Assembly (NCBI GenBank): GCA_034008185.1
Contig: CM067086.1
Span: forward strand, 68,680,286 to 68,744,285
Direction: 5' to 3'
DNA: 64,000 bases
From: Gorsachius magnificus
Taxonomy: Eukaryota; Chordata; Aves; Pelecaniformes; Ardeidae
Numbering within the stretch: position 1 is the first letter of the stretch; every line of letters starts with the position of its first letter. Shown here piece after piece: positions 11,066 through 22,922 of the stretch. The position numbers were made by a program, and so were the translations under genes. The notes under the pieces were generated by a model that searched no databases, had not been told where the DNA came from, and saw only the letters and a list, made by a program, of their open reading frames with translations.

Positions 11066-11496
11066 CACAGAATCCCAGCCTGGCAGGGGCTGGCAGGGCC
11101 CTCCAGAGCTCCCCCAGTGCCACCCCCCTGCCCAAGCAGGCTCACCCAGAGCAGGGGGCACAGGACAGTGGCCAGGCGGGGGTTGAAGATCTCCAGAGAA
11201 GGAGACTCCACAGCCCCCCTGGGCAGCCTGGGCCAGGGCTCCATCACCCTCAAAGTCAACAAGTTCTTCCTCCCGTTCAACTGGAACCTCTTCTGCTTCA
11301 GGTTGTGCCCATGGCCCCTTGTCCTGGCGCTGGGCACCACTGAGAAGAGTCTGGCTCCGTCCTCGTGACCCCCACCCTTGAGATATTTGTAGGTGGTGAT
11401 GAGATCCCCTCTCAGCCTTCTCTTCTCCAGGCTGAACAAGCCCAACTCTCTCAGCCTTTCCTCGTAGAGGAGATGCTCCAGTCCCCTCATCATCTT
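11066..11496 (-). mobile_element. CR1 LINE fragment, ORF2 end plus 3' UTR
   Basis: CACAGAATCCCAG tail, then antisense ORF2 to the block GAGATGCTCCAGTCCCCTCA. A minus-strand frame of 168 codons (10987-11493) stays open through it. Confidence 0.92.
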
Positions 11497-12423
11497 TATG
11501 GGCCTGGTTCTTTAGGGCGGGGTCTCCAGTGTGTTTCGGTTGTGACCGAGAGGCAGTGGCTGGCTGGAAGGGGTGATATGGCATTTATTTTGAAGTCTTC
11601 ATTTTTTATATATGCACGTTTTATATATGAAACCTGAGAATATACTGTGGGATTCTCATGTCCAGACAGCCTTCAGGAGGAGATGGTTTTGGGGGGAAGT
11701 GTCTGACAGGATTCGTCCTATTCTTGCAGATGGAAGCGGTGAAAATCCTTTTTTATTTTTCTTTTTTTCTGCAAGAGACTTCCATCCACATTTTGTGGCA
11801 ATTGCCAGTATTTTTCAGTGCTTCAATTTTTTATCGATTTTTGTGCAGAAGGTTATCATATTTGGTTTGCAAATTGTATGGAAATTATTATCAAAATGAT
11901 ATTTTATCAGACCCTGGGAAGTGAGTTTATGAAATACGTAATTATGTTTCTGTTCTAAGAATGCCATTCAACTCGGATGTGGTGTTCAACCTTTTTCAGT
12001 TATCATTGCCATGTGTAGAAACTCCTTTTGTTTTAAACGCTGTCAGAGTTCAGCAACTCTGGAGTAGGCATTTATCAAATCCTCCGTCGGTGTTCGCTGT
12101 ATTCCCCCCCAAGTCAGGAGTGGGAAGAAAACACCCATTACCAAAGGAGCAGTTGGAGGAGTGGGGTGTTCTGTGAGTTAGCTGCTGAGTCCACCTCCAT
12201 CCCTCCTGCTGAGGAGCTGGCAGGGCTCGGACCTCTGCCGTGCAGAAGCTCTTTGGTCTCCAGAGGTATTTGTGGAATTGTGGCTTTGGTTCTTGGGGAC
12301 TCTATGGTGATCACTCCTCCCACCGTGGCAGAGCAACCGAGTCACGCTGCGGCAATGGCTGCGAGGAGATGGTGGCCCCTGCGATACCCAGTGTGCAGGA
12401 CCAGCGCTACTGCCGGCTGGAAG
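11497..12423. other. Intronic unique sequence
   Basis: AT-rich to about 12060, then GC-richer. No exon, RNA or clear repeat, though the last part (12300-12423) could be decayed CR1 upstream of the next element. Confidence 0.5.
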
Positions 12424-13114
12424 GCTCTGCAAGGCTTTACCAGGTCGCTTGGATTTTAGCCTGCTGAATATGAGCCAGTAGGGTGCCCAGGTGGCCAAGA
12501 GGGCCAACAGCATCCTGGCTTGTATCAGGAGTGGTGTGGCCAGCAGGAGCAGGGCAGTGCCCGTGCCCCTGTGCTGGGCACTGGGGGGGCCGCCCCTGGA
12601 ATGCTGGGGTCAGAGTTGGGCCCCTCCCTCCCCGAAGGACCTGGAGGGGCTGGAGCGTGTCCAGAGAAGGGCAGCAGAGCTGGGGAGGGGTCTGGAGCCC
12701 CAGGCTGCTGGGGAGCGGCTGGGGGAACTGGGGGGGGGGGGGGTTCATCCTGGAGCAGAGGAGGCTGAGGGGAGCCCTCATGGCTCCCTACAACTGCCTG
12801 AGAGGAGGGGGGAGCCGGGGGGGTCGGGCTCTGCTCCCAGGGAAGGGGCGATGGGACGAGGGGCACCGGCCTCAAGTTGTGCCAGGGCAGGGTGAGGTTG
12901 GCCATGGGGAACAATTCTTTCCCCAAAGGGCTGTCAGGCACTGGAAGGGGCTGCTCAGGGAAGGGGTTGAGTCCCCATCCCTAGAGGTGTTCAGAAAATG
13001 TGTAGATGTGGCACACAGGGACATGTTTTAGTAGGCACAGTGATGTTGGGTTGATGGTTGGACTTGATGATCTGAAAGGTCTTTTCCAACCAAAATGATT
13101 CTTTGATTCTAGGA
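12424..13114 (+). mobile_element. CR1 LINE fragment, GC-rich subfamily
   Basis: Contains NMSQ-type ORF2 sequence (GCCAAGAGGGCCAACAGCA) through VRHWKGLLREGVESPSLE to degenerate octamers (ATTCTTTGATTCTAGGA). A 12-bp G run sits at 12729-12741. Its first ~45 bp (GGTCGCTTGGATTTTAGCC) match the 5' end of the copy at 52127. Confidence 0.9.
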
Positions 13115-14545
13115 TTGTAAATTGTGAGTCTGGGACATACGTGCATCCCCTGTTTTCTGCAGTTAACTCAATTCTTGGCCAACCGTTACCCTGTGCTTCT
13201 CCTTATGCTTTGGTGGTGTACGGATAAGGGACCATTAGGAATTCTTGCCTGAAATAAAGGCTGTGGAGATGTATGGTGGAGCAGAAATGCCATACCGCTA
13301 TGACAGTGGCTCACGGAGGGAGCTGGGACGTTCGCTGGAGAGCGGCGTACCTCTGCAGGGTTGCCAGGAGCAAACTGCTTTCCGTGCATGCTGTTCTCTT
13401 GCCTCGTGTCTCTGCTCATTGCTTTGGCCATCGCCAGGGATCACATTCAAGCTAAAAGGAGGCTGCCAGGTTCCACCCGTAAACACACGTGCGGTCCCCG
13501 TTGCATGGAGATGAGAGGTGAATTTTGGGCTTTGGTCTTCACAAACGTTGTGCTGGTTCAGGGGGGTATGGGAGCCAGGCAGCAGTGCTCAAGGAGCAAG
13601 ATCATTTGATATGTAAGGCTAGTGTTCATTAACAAGCTTAATTTAGTCCTTCAGGTGAAGCTGTGGAAGTACAGTCTGCAAGCCTTCAGGTTTGGGAATC
13701 GCATTTAAGAGCGCGTGGAAATGCTAAAGCAGGAGGTTCCCTTCCTGATTTGCAAGCCAAGTTTGGTAATTGGGCACCTTAATAGCTAGGGGTTTGAAGC
13801 TACAGTTAATTACACCTATGAAATTAAGGTCTCTTTAAAATCATTCACTCTACTTAACAAAGACTTTATTTTTTTTTTTCTTGTTTTGGGGGCTAATTGG
13901 CTGCATTCACCTGCTTCCCTGCTTTGGAGCTCACAGGAGGTCTCCACAGTTATTGGGAGGCAGGTTGAAAGCCAAATATTGAATGGTTCATAGAGGAAAA
14001 CCTCCTGTGAACTTCCCTCCTCTGGGTCCTCTGATGGTCCTAGCCGGAGGGCAGGCAGGAGTGTGCCAGACCTGGCAATGGGCTGGAGAAGGTGCCAGCC
14101 CTACTGCATGGGTTGGCTTAGGAAGCTGAGCCTGGAGAAGGACCAAGCTGAGCTCTCTGGCTGTAGGGGACGTTGGGTCTTCTGCTCTGCTGTTTGTCCG
14201 GTCATTGCCTCCCTGTCGGCCTAAAAGGAGCACAGTGGTTCTGTGGCTTAGAGAGGTGCCACAGACCATTGCTCTATGTTGCTGCAAGTGGAGATGGTCC
14301 CCAGGGGTGCTCCAAAGGCTCCTCTGTGCTCTGCCAGCCCAAGCACCTTTCTCCTCAACCCCCACCATCCCATGGACCATCCCCATGGAGCAGAGCCCTT
14401 GCTGATGCTCTGTTGCAGCCTCCTGCACTGTGGGACTGCTGTCACCAGTGTCTGTCTGCTTTTTCCTTGCAACCACGTTAGAAGTTCCTCCGGGATATAA
14501 AGAGAGCGAGAAAAACCCAGTATCTCTCAGGACGTTGCAGATATG
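13115..14545. other. Intronic unique sequence
   Basis: No gene found. Short overlapping open frames at 13988-14500 on both strands have proline/serine-rich composition, no motif and no splice context. Confidence 0.55.
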
Positions 14546-15094
14546 TCACAGAATCACAGAATGGCAAAGGGTTGGAAGGGACCTCAGGAGATCATCTAGT
14601 CCAACCCTTCTGCTAAAGAGGGTCACCTAGAGCATGTTACACAGGACATCATCCAGGCAGGGGTTGAATATCTCCAGAGAAGGAGACTCCACAGCCCCCC
14701 TGGGCAGCCTGGGCCAGGGCTCGGGCACCCTCACAGTCAACAAGTTCTTCCTCCCGTTCAACTGGAACCTCTTCTGCTTCAGGTTGTGCCCATGGCCCCT
14801 TGTCCTGGCGCTGGGCACCACTGGGAAGAGTCTGGCTCTGTCCTGGTGACCCCCACCCTTGAGATATTTGTCCGTGTTGATGAGATCCCCTCTCAGCCTT
14901 CTCTTCTCCAGGCTGAACAAGCCCAGCTCCCTCAGCCTTTCCTCGTAGGGGAGATGCTCCAGTCCCCCCATCACCCTTGTTGCCCTCCCCTGGACTCTCC
15001 CCAGGAGTTCCTCATCTTTCTTGAACCGGGGAGCCCAGAACTGGACCCAGTGCTCCAGGTGGGGTCTCAGCAGGGCAGAGCAGAGGGGGAGAGT
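14546..15094 (-). mobile_element. CR1 LINE fragment with long open ORF2 tail
   Basis: TCACAGAATCACAGAATGG octamers, 3' UTR, then antisense ORF2 with a 178-codon open minus frame (14627-15163) including [20 protein letters not shown]. Same lineage as 37306. Confidence 0.93.
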
Positions 15095-16608
15095 GTCCTT
15101 CTCCTTTATTTTGCACAGCAGCTCCTGAATATCCAAGTGTGTATCCAGGGCACATGCAGACATATGGATGCCTTTGTGTGCCGATTAATGCCTGCAAGAG
15201 GGTGCTTGCAGCTCTCAAAACTCTCCCTGGGGAGGAGGGCAGGGCTGAGACCCCAAGCATGCTTCTCTGCCCCAGGGTGCTCTCGGCTTGCCCCGGGGAA
15301 ACCCCTTCGGCTTTCGCCATGTGCCTGTGATTTTATATTTATTTCTTCGTTTATTGTTGGCTCTTATTTTGCACTCCCTCCCCACGGGCAGGAGGGACTG
15401 TAGCAGGAGGATTGCAGCAATGGAGAACCAGACCAAACCCGGTGGGATCCGTATTTTCTCCTCCTTCCGTCAGGGATTGGAAGAGGCGAGGAGAAGGTGC
15501 TGCTTTCGGGGATGTCGGCTGCAGGTGGGAGTCCAGGAGGAGGGATTAATGTGTTGTTTTTTTTTTTTCCCCTCTCTTTCATGTCCGTGCTCCTGCCTGC
15601 TTTACCAAAGTGCAGGTTGACGCCTTATTTGTCTCCCCAGGCGTTGCTTTTAACTTTCAGATCAAGGGGTGTAGTTTGGCAGCAGGCTGATGGCTTGCGT
15701 CTGCCTCCCTGCGATCTGCTCTGAGTCCCGCAGAAACGACCACCGCTCCGCCGGGGCCCCTCTTCCAAAGGTTCACCCTCACTGCCTTCCCACCACCCGC
15801 CACCAAATCCTCCCGAGGATTTAAGTACAGGCAGGCGGAGATAGGGAGACCCACGTATGCGGAGCGGTGGTTGCCCTTCCGAACTGGAAATCATTTTGAC
15901 ACTTTCTTTAATATATGTTGAGGTCTGATCCATATCACTGAGGACTTTGGGGGAGAATAATGTAAGGCTACGGTAATTTTTGCAATGGGAGAGGATTACC
16001 AACACTTGCACGCTGTCGTTCCCCCAAACTTAGGCTCACTCCTAATCATACAGAAAGCTCAGAGCACCCCAATCCATCGTTGCCTGTCTGCTTGTAGCCC
16101 ATGGGGTGGTGGTGTAGCGTTTGATGTATCCCTGCTATCCATAATTCGCAGCATTCTTATACACAGCACTCATCCCTTCCTCTATTAAATGCACCATTAG
16201 TTGCCATAGAAACTAATTTTCCTTGATTAAGTTTTTCAAATGCCACATCCCTGCTCAGGTGAGGCTAACGGTGGGTGGGCAAAGGCAGCCCGTTTTTCAG
16301 AAATGACTGCTTTCAGGATTTTGCCCCGAGGTTGGTTTCGATTTTTGAATGAAATTCTGTAAAGCCCCGTGGTGTTTGGGACCGAGGGCGACGTGGCGAG
16401 TCCGTCCCTGCCTATGGGTGGGCGAGCCGAGCCCATGGCCCGTACCGGACTTGCTGGGGCCGGCTGCGTGTCCCGCAGGGCTACAGCATCACCCGGCGGA
16501 CCCGTCGCTTTCCCAGAGGTTAGCCCAGGAGCCGGGCGTTGTGCTGTGCCTGCGGGCCAGCTGGACGAGAGATGTGTAAGGATGTGCTAAGGCCACTTAC
16601 CCCCCTGA
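15095..16608. other. Intronic unique sequence with a CpG-rich patch
   Basis: No gene found. 16375-16575 is notably CpG-rich (CGAGGGCGACGTGGCGAG and following) for an avian intron, with no exon-like frame matching MDGA2. Confidence 0.5.
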
Positions 16609-16731
16609 TCATAGAATCACAGAATTGTCTAGGTTGGAAAAGCCCTTTCAGATCACCAAGCCCAACCGTTCCCGTAACCCTGCCATCCCACCACTAAACC
16701 CTGGCCCTCAGCACCTCATCTATCCTTCTTT
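16609..16731 (-). mobile_element. CR1 LINE fragment (host), 3' part, split by a nested CR1
   Basis: TCATAGAATCACAGAATTG octamers, 3' UTR and the start of antisense ORF2 down to CATCTATCCTTCTTT. The element resumes at 17284 after a plus-strand CR1; an uninterrupted relative at 21588 reads straight across this point. Confidence 0.92.
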
Positions 16732-17283
16732 CTGCCCCTCTGCTCTGCTCTGGGGAGACCTCCCCTGGAGCCCTGCGTCCAGCTCGGGAGCCCTCAGCAC
16801 AAGGAGGACATGGACCTGTTGGAGCGGGGCCAGGGGAGGGCTACTAAAATGCTCCGAGGGCTGGAGCCCCTCTGCTCTGAGGCCAGGCTGGGAGAGTTGG
16901 GGGTGTTCAGCCTGGAGCAGAGGAGGCTGCAGGCAGAGCTGAGTGCGGCCGCTCAGGGCTTCAAGGGGGCCCAGAGGAAAGGGGGGGACAAGCTTTTAGT
17001 AGGGCCAGCTGGGACAGGACAAGGGGGGATGGCTTTAAACTGAAGCAGGGGAGGGTTAGACTGGATCTAAGGAAGAAATTCTTTCCAGTGAGGGTGGTGA
17101 AACCCTGGCAGGGGTTGCCCAGAGAGAGGGTGGAGGCCCCATCCCTGGGAACATTCCAGGCCAGGTTGGAGGGGGCTGTGAGCAACCTGATGTGGTTCAA
17201 GGTGTCCCTGCTCCTGCAGGGGGGTTGGGCTGGGTGACCTCTGGGGGTCCCTTCCCACCCAAAACCATTCTATGATTCTATGA
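16732..17283 (+). mobile_element. CR1 LINE fragment nested inside another CR1
   Basis: A 5'-truncated CR1 of the GGGTGACCTCTGGGGGTCCC lineage with an ORF2 tail ([16 protein letters not shown]) and two perfect octamers ending exactly at 17283. TTCTTT lies on both sides (16726-16731 and 17284-17289), either a 6-bp target duplication or partly octamer continuation. Confidence 0.92.
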
Positions 17284-17320
17284 TTCTTTTAAATACCTCC
17301 AGGGATGGGGACTCGACCAC
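17284..17320 (-). mobile_element. CR1 LINE fragment (host), continuation after nested insertion
   Basis: Short continuation of the antisense CR1 at 16609: TTAAATACCTCCAGGGATGG followed by GGACTCGACCAC, the sequence expected directly after CCTTCTTT in intact relatives. Confidence 0.88.
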
Positions 17321-18483
17321 AAAAAGGCAAATAAGTTCCTTGCTTTTCTGCATAGGTGCCATTTTATTCACAGCCGTGAGGCTCTCCGGCACAGCCTGGG
17401 GGATGCTGTAGGTTATCCCAACCTTTCTCGGTGGTTCCAGCCTCTGATGGGGTAGTCTTCACCAGTGACTGTCCCAGGGTGAGGAGGGACATTTGGGCCA
17501 CAGGGCTCAGAGGGAGCAGTATCCACTGAAAGATCAGGGATGGGCTGGGATTTTGTATTCCTGGGTGTCCCCTAAGGGCTGAATGGCAAAGACCTTGTTT
17601 GTCGCTATAACCTCACCTACACTGGCTTGGGTTTTGGGGTTTTTTTTGCTCTGGTTCCCCCCCCTCCCCCCCCTCCCCCATGTATTTCATCCCCTTGTGC
17701 CGTCGCACCTCAGGTTGCGTTACCCCGTTGTGAGTGGTGGGTTCTGCGACACAAAACGTGCGGGGTGGAGGGAGGGCGATGCCCCAGCCCTCGACCAGCT
17801 GCTTCACTGGGGCGGCGGGGGGGTGATGGGGGGCGATGGGGGCAGCTGTGGGAGCACTCTCTGTCCCCACCGGCACGGCCCAATGCTCTCTGGTAAGTGC
17901 TGGGGTCCCCAAATCTGCCCCCCTGCCCTGACCAAGCTCCAGGAGCCCGGGGAGGCAGCGGCCGCTGCCGGCACACATCGTCCAGCCCTCCGAGCGTTGC
18001 GTGCTCTCCACTCCCAGCCAGCTCTGGGGTTTTGGCTATTTTGGGGATGGAGCATGCCCTACTGAGCACTGAGGCTTTCTTCTGCAGAACTGTAGCAGAT
18101 TCCACCCCCTCATATCCTTCTGCCACCCTTTCTCCTCTGCAGCGCTATCGGACTATGTCGTTTTATCCCCTTGAAATCAAGGTGGTTGCATGCAAAGAGA
18201 GTGGCAGATAGCTTGGCTCTCCTGGAAGGCAATGCATGGGAGGATCTGCATTTGGAAGACCCCAAATTTTCTCCCTGGCTCCGTTTTGCTGTGTTTTCTT
18301 TCTGCTTGTAGGAGTGGAGTGCTGTGCTGATGGCCGCTCTTGTTAACAAGTAGCTGCTCCCCTTGCCACTGAGAGGCTGCTAGGAGATTCCTTCTGCTTC
18401 CCCCGCTCCGTGCTTGCACACCCGGAGCAGAACCAGGGCTGCTGCTCCCCCAGGCCATGCATGGTCCTGGGGACATGCGCCCC
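17321..18483. other. Intronic unique sequence, C-rich
   Basis: C-rich stretch near 17657-17680 and CpG-containing sequence at 17700-18000. No gene supported. Confidence 0.5.
18479..18483. repeat. Target-site duplication, left (GCCCC)
   Basis: Matches 19061-19065 exactly and bounds the solo LTR. Confidence 0.9.
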
Positions 18484-19060
18484 TGTCGTGGTTTAACCCG
18501 GCTGGCAACTCAGCACCACGCAGCCGCTCGCTCACTCCCCCCCCTCCCTCAGTGGGATGGGGGAGAGAATCGGGGGGGAAAAAAAAAAAAAGACCCGTGG
18601 GTTGAGATAGAGACAGTTTAATAAGAGAGAATAACAACAATAGTGATAATAACTATGGTAAGAGAATATACAGAATATATAAAACAAGTGATGCGCAATG
18701 CAATTGCTCACCACTCGCTGACCGATGCCCAGCCCGTCCCGAGCAGCGATCACTCCACGAGCTGCGATCACTCTCCCCGCCATCGACCGACCGACTGACC
18801 CCCCCAGCATGCCGGTCCATGGTCTGGAATAGCTCTTTGGTCACTTGGGGTCAGCTGTCCTGGCTGTGCTCCCCCCCAGCTTGTTATGCCCCTGGCCGAG
18901 CAGGAGAAGCTCAAAAAGTCCTTGAGTAGTCTGAGCACTGCTTGGCAACAACTAAAACCATCAGCGTGTTATCAACATTCTTCTAGTGCTAAATCCAAAC
19001 CACAGCACTATGCTAGCTTCTAGGAAGAAAATTAACTCTATCCCAGCCGAAACCAGGACA
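18484..19060 (-). mobile_element. Solo LTR of an avian endogenous retrovirus (family X), complete
   Basis: 577 bp beginning TGTCGTGGTTTAACCC and ending GAAACCAGGACA on the plus strand, flanked by perfect 5-bp duplications GCCCC (18479-18483, 19061-19065). The likely sense is minus: there the sequence starts TGTCCTGGTTTCGGCTGG, and an ATTAAA polyadenylation signal (TTTAAT at 18617-18622) falls in the 3' half. No internal retroviral genes remain, so this is the product of LTR-LTR recombination. The 5-bp duplication fits ERVL-type or related integrases. Confidence 0.93.
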
Positions 19061-19065
19061 GCCCC
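19061..19065. repeat. Target-site duplication, right (GCCCC)
   Basis: Matches 18479-18483 exactly. Confidence 0.9.
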
Positions 19066-20031
19066 ACCTGCTGAGAATTGGGGTGGTGCAAAGGAGGGGT
19101 CCGTGTGGCCTGGATGCTCTCCCTTGGCTGCGGGGGACCACCGGGGCTGCAAGGCGCTGAGCACGCAGCCTGTCCTACCAATGGGAGGTGGTGGCTGGCA
19201 GGGGACGTTCTCAGTTGTCGGCTCGGTGCGTGAGTCCTGGGTGCCTGGGCTGACCTGGGCAAGCCACGTCAGGACTGGTGGGATGGGAAGGGCTGGCCCA
19301 CCTTTCACCGCGTTGTGGCAGCTATTGTCCGCAGCCGGCGGGGTTTCTACTGCAGGTTTGTATCGCAGAAGAATTAATTGTTTGATTATAATTAACTTCC
19401 AGCGTGGAGTGGGACGATGGGGCTTGAATAAACGTCTGAAAGAAGGCAGGAAAACAGTGATACCATGGTGGGGGGAAAGCCTCGTGTTCCCTTGTATTTA
19501 ATTTGGTGGGGGTAGGTTTTGGTTTTGGGTTTGTTTTTTTTTTCCCTTTCCAAAGCAAGCGTGCTCAACCTTATGGTAAGGCTTAGGTGGGATGGATGAG
19601 GCCCTTGCTGAGACACTGGCCAGCACCTTCCTGTGTGATGGGGTGTCTGTGTTCCCCAAAGAAATGCAGAGCCTCTTCGGAGGAGCAGAAAGGAGGAAAG
19701 ATCTCAAACTGAGTGGAGGATGAACAGGGAGGGTATACGAGTGGGTAAAGGGCTGGCACATTTGTCCTTAGCAGGGCAAAACTGTTGTGCTGAGGAAGGC
19801 GGGGAGCTCCGGCCAGCCTAGTGTAGCCCAAGGAGAAGCGGCTTTTGCTCGGCCTTCTAAGTCTGCATTCAGAAGCAACAGCAAGGAGGGAAGTGAGGAA
19901 GACGGGGTAAGACCATTACTTTCTCTTGTTTATTGAGATTTTTTTGGGGGGAGGGGGGCTCAAATGAGTGGTTGGAAGAACCCAAACTTCTAGAATGAAA
20001 TAAATTTTTGGTGGGTCCCAGCATATCTGCA
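19066..20031. other. Intronic unique sequence
   Basis: No exon, RNA gene or clear transposon. Contains a T-rich run near 19531-19544. Confidence 0.55.
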
Positions 20032-20388
20032 GGAGGCTCAGAGGGGATCTCATCCCCACGTACCAGTGCCTATGGGGGAGCTACAAGGAAGATGGAGACT
20101 CCCTTTACACAAGGAGTCCCATGGAGAGGTTAAGGGGGAATGGACATAAGTTGCTTTGGGGGAGATTCTGATTGGACAGGAGAGGGAAATTTTTCCCCAT
20201 GAGAACAGACACCCATTGGAATAATCTCCCCAGGGGAGGGGTTGACTCCGCCACATTGGACACTTTCAAGCCTCAGCAGGACAGGCTGCTGGGCCATCTT
20301 GTCTAGGCTGTGCTCTTGCCCAGAAAGGTTGGACCAGATGATCCTGGAGGTCCCTTCCAACCCGGGATTCTAGGATTCTAGGATTCTT
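20032..20388 (+). mobile_element. Older CR1-like LINE fragment, distinct lineage
   Basis: It has CR1 layout (GAGGCTCAGAGGGGATCTCA, then GGACCAGATGATCCTGGAGG, then GATTCTAGGATTCTAGGATT) but differs from every other copy here along its length, with no open frame of note. The tail octamer is GATTCTAG. Confidence 0.8.
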
Positions 20389-21485
20389 CACGCAGAGCAG
20401 CGCTGGTGTCCCGGGTTAGAGCACATCGTGCGCTCGGTTTGCGATGTGCTCAGATGTATGAGCGTCTCGGTCCTGAGAAGCCTGGTGCAACTCCAGAGTC
20501 TCTTGCTCGCTTGTCTTTCAATTCTGTCCCTCCCTGTGGATGCTAAGATTTCTGTCCCGGACTTTTTTTCACATTTAACACTTATTTCTTTCGTCAGACG
20601 GAGCAGGGGCGGGTTGTAGCGAGCGCTGAATGACTCTGCGATGCTCTGCAGGGGTGTGAATTCAGGTGCTGTACTTCAGGAGGAAAACATCAAATCAACT
20701 GTTCATAGCCTCAACAACAAAAATGTCATGTAAAGTTTAATTGTGTATTTCTTTTAATGCTAAAGAACGACGGAAACACGTGCCCTTCGTAGCTAAATGT
20801 GAATTTATTGAGTCAAGCCTTTATGAAGGCTTTTTTCCAGTATAAAATGCAGGCTAATTTAGTCATGAGTCAGGCTGGGTTTTGTCAGGTGCTCACTGAA
20901 CATTTGCAAAGTCTTCCCGTGAACTGCAGAGTGTCATACGAAATCATCATCACTTTTCCTAACAAGGGTACAATTATTGCAATAAGGATCTGCAGACCGC
21001 AATGGGAAAGCAGCTGTTCTAGCATAAGTAACCCCCCTCCCCACAAATTGCTTTCTGTGGCCACATCATCAGTTCGTAAGGATCCCTATCAATTAAAATA
21101 GAAAACGTAGCATTCACTTTACCCCAAAGGAGCCTTTCATGTGTCGCTTGCAGCTGATCAAAGAGAACATTGCGTGGGGTTTTTGTTTTGTTTCTCTGAA
21201 ACGCTGCTTTTTCTATTTTAATGGATGGAGTGCCAGAAAATGTTAATTCGCTAATTCAGGAATAAGGTGACAGTAGGATTCCGTTCTGCAACGTTAGAGG
21301 AGGCTGCACGCATCACACGGAGTCATTAAGGTGATATGCGTGTTAAATCATGAAGGTGTTTCTATAATGTGCCACGGTTACGTGTGGCTGTTGATGGAGT
21401 TGCCTCCCTGCTTGGCAAGGAGCTTGTTTGCTGGAGCCGGACGGGGAGGCGAGCGAAGCCCTGCCCAGTGCGCGTTGGCTGCCGG
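20389..21485. other. Intronic unique sequence
   Basis: AT-rich and transposon-free from about 20660 to 21480. No gene seen. May include conserved non-coding sequence. Confidence 0.5.
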
Positions 21486-22218
21486 TCATAGAATCATAGA
21501 ATCATAGAATCTTTAAGATCATCGAGTCCAACCTTTAACCTAACCCTGCCATCCCACCACTAAACCCTGTCCCTAAGCACCTCATCCATCCTTCTTTTAA
21601 ATACCTCCAGGGATGAGGACTCGACCAGCTCCCTGGGCAGCCCATTCCAGAGCCTGACAACCCTCTTGGTGAAGAAGTTTTTCCTAATGTCCAGCCTAAA
21701 CCTGCCCTGGCGCAGCTTCAAGCCATTCCCCCTCGTCCTATCATCTGTTACCAGGGAGCAGAGGCCGACCCCCACCTCGCTACAGCCTCCTCTCAGGCAG
21801 TTGTAGAGGGCGATGAGGGCTCCCCTCAGCCTCCTCTTCTCCAGGCTAAACACCCCCAGCTCCCCCAGCCGCTCCTCGTATGACTTGTGCTCCAGCCCCC
21901 TCCCCAGCTTGGTTGCTCTCCTCTGGACCTGTTCCAGCAAGGCAACATCTTTCTTGTAGTGAGGGGCCCAAAACTGAACACAGGATTCGAGGTGCGGCCT
22001 CACCAGCACCGAGTACAGGGGCACGGTCACTGCCCTGCTCCTGCTGGCCACACCATCCCTGATACAGGCCAGGATGCCATTGGCCTTCTTGGCCACCTGG
22101 GCACCCTGCTGGCTCATATTCAGCCGGCTGTCAATCAGTACCCCCAGGTCTTTTTCCACCAGGCAGCTTTCCAGCCACTCTTCCCCAAGCCTGTAGCGCT
22201 GCATGGGGTAACTCCCAA
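21486..22218 (-). mobile_element. Long CR1 LINE fragment with 249-codon open frame
   Basis: TCATAGAATCATAGAATC octamers, 3' UTR, then antisense ORF2. A single minus frame (21560-22309) reads [39 protein letters not shown] and [20 protein letters not shown] without a stop. Coding capacity this intact suggests a fairly young copy. The 5' part of ORF2 is absent. Confidence 0.94.
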
Positions 22219-22544
22219 CGCTCATGGACGGGGGTTTTGCCATGCTCTGGGATATCCTCATGTACCATGGATGCGTGAAAAGTTGCCTTTGCTTGCTTCT
22301 GAACCCCATTTATTGATATTGTCAATAAATTTTGTCTCAATGCTTCTGTATATGGTCTCGATGCTAAATCTTACCTAGCTTCAGCTGTGAGGGGAAAGGC
22401 TTTCCTGAGGATGACTGCGGGAGCCTTGAAGTAAGGGCAGGCAGAGGTGGTGAAGTAAGTGAGGAAGGAGGGTGGTCCAGAGGTGCTGAGACCCAGCCAT
22501 TTCTGTTGATTATGGCATTGATGGTGAAAGTTATCAGAATTTGT

Positions 22545-22922
22545 CTGGAGAAGAGGAGGCTGAGGGGAGCCCTTATCGCTCCCTACAACTGCCTGACAGG
22601 AGGCTGTAGTGAGGTGGGGGTCGGCCTTTGCTCCCTGGTAACGGGCGATAGGACGAGGGGCAATGATCTGAAGTTGCGCCAGGGCAGGTTTAGCTTGGAC
22701 ATTAGGAAAAGTTTCTTTACCGAGAGGGTTGTCAGGCTCTGGAATGGGCTGCCCACGGAGGTGGTCGAGTCCCCATCCCTGGAGGTATTTAAAAGATGGG
22801 CAGATGAGGTGCTTAGGGCCAGGGTTTAGTGGTGGGATGGCAGGGTTAGGTTAAAGGTTGGACTTGATGATCTTAAAGGTCTTTTCCAACCTAGACCATT
22901 CTATGATTCTATGATTCTATGA
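22545..22922 (+). mobile_element. CR1 LINE fragment, ORF2 end plus 3' UTR
   Basis: Starts in CTGGAGAAGAGGAGGCTGAG, open frame to 22829, then TTAAAGGTCTTTTCCAACC and three octamers. Same lineage as 21486 but inverted and about 330 bp away. Confidence 0.94.

Noticed and set aside
16430..16540. Possible small exon after CCCGCAG in the CpG-rich patch
   Set aside because: The piece between the putative acceptor and the GTTAGC donor-like site has no MDGA2 counterpart, and the donor is weak.
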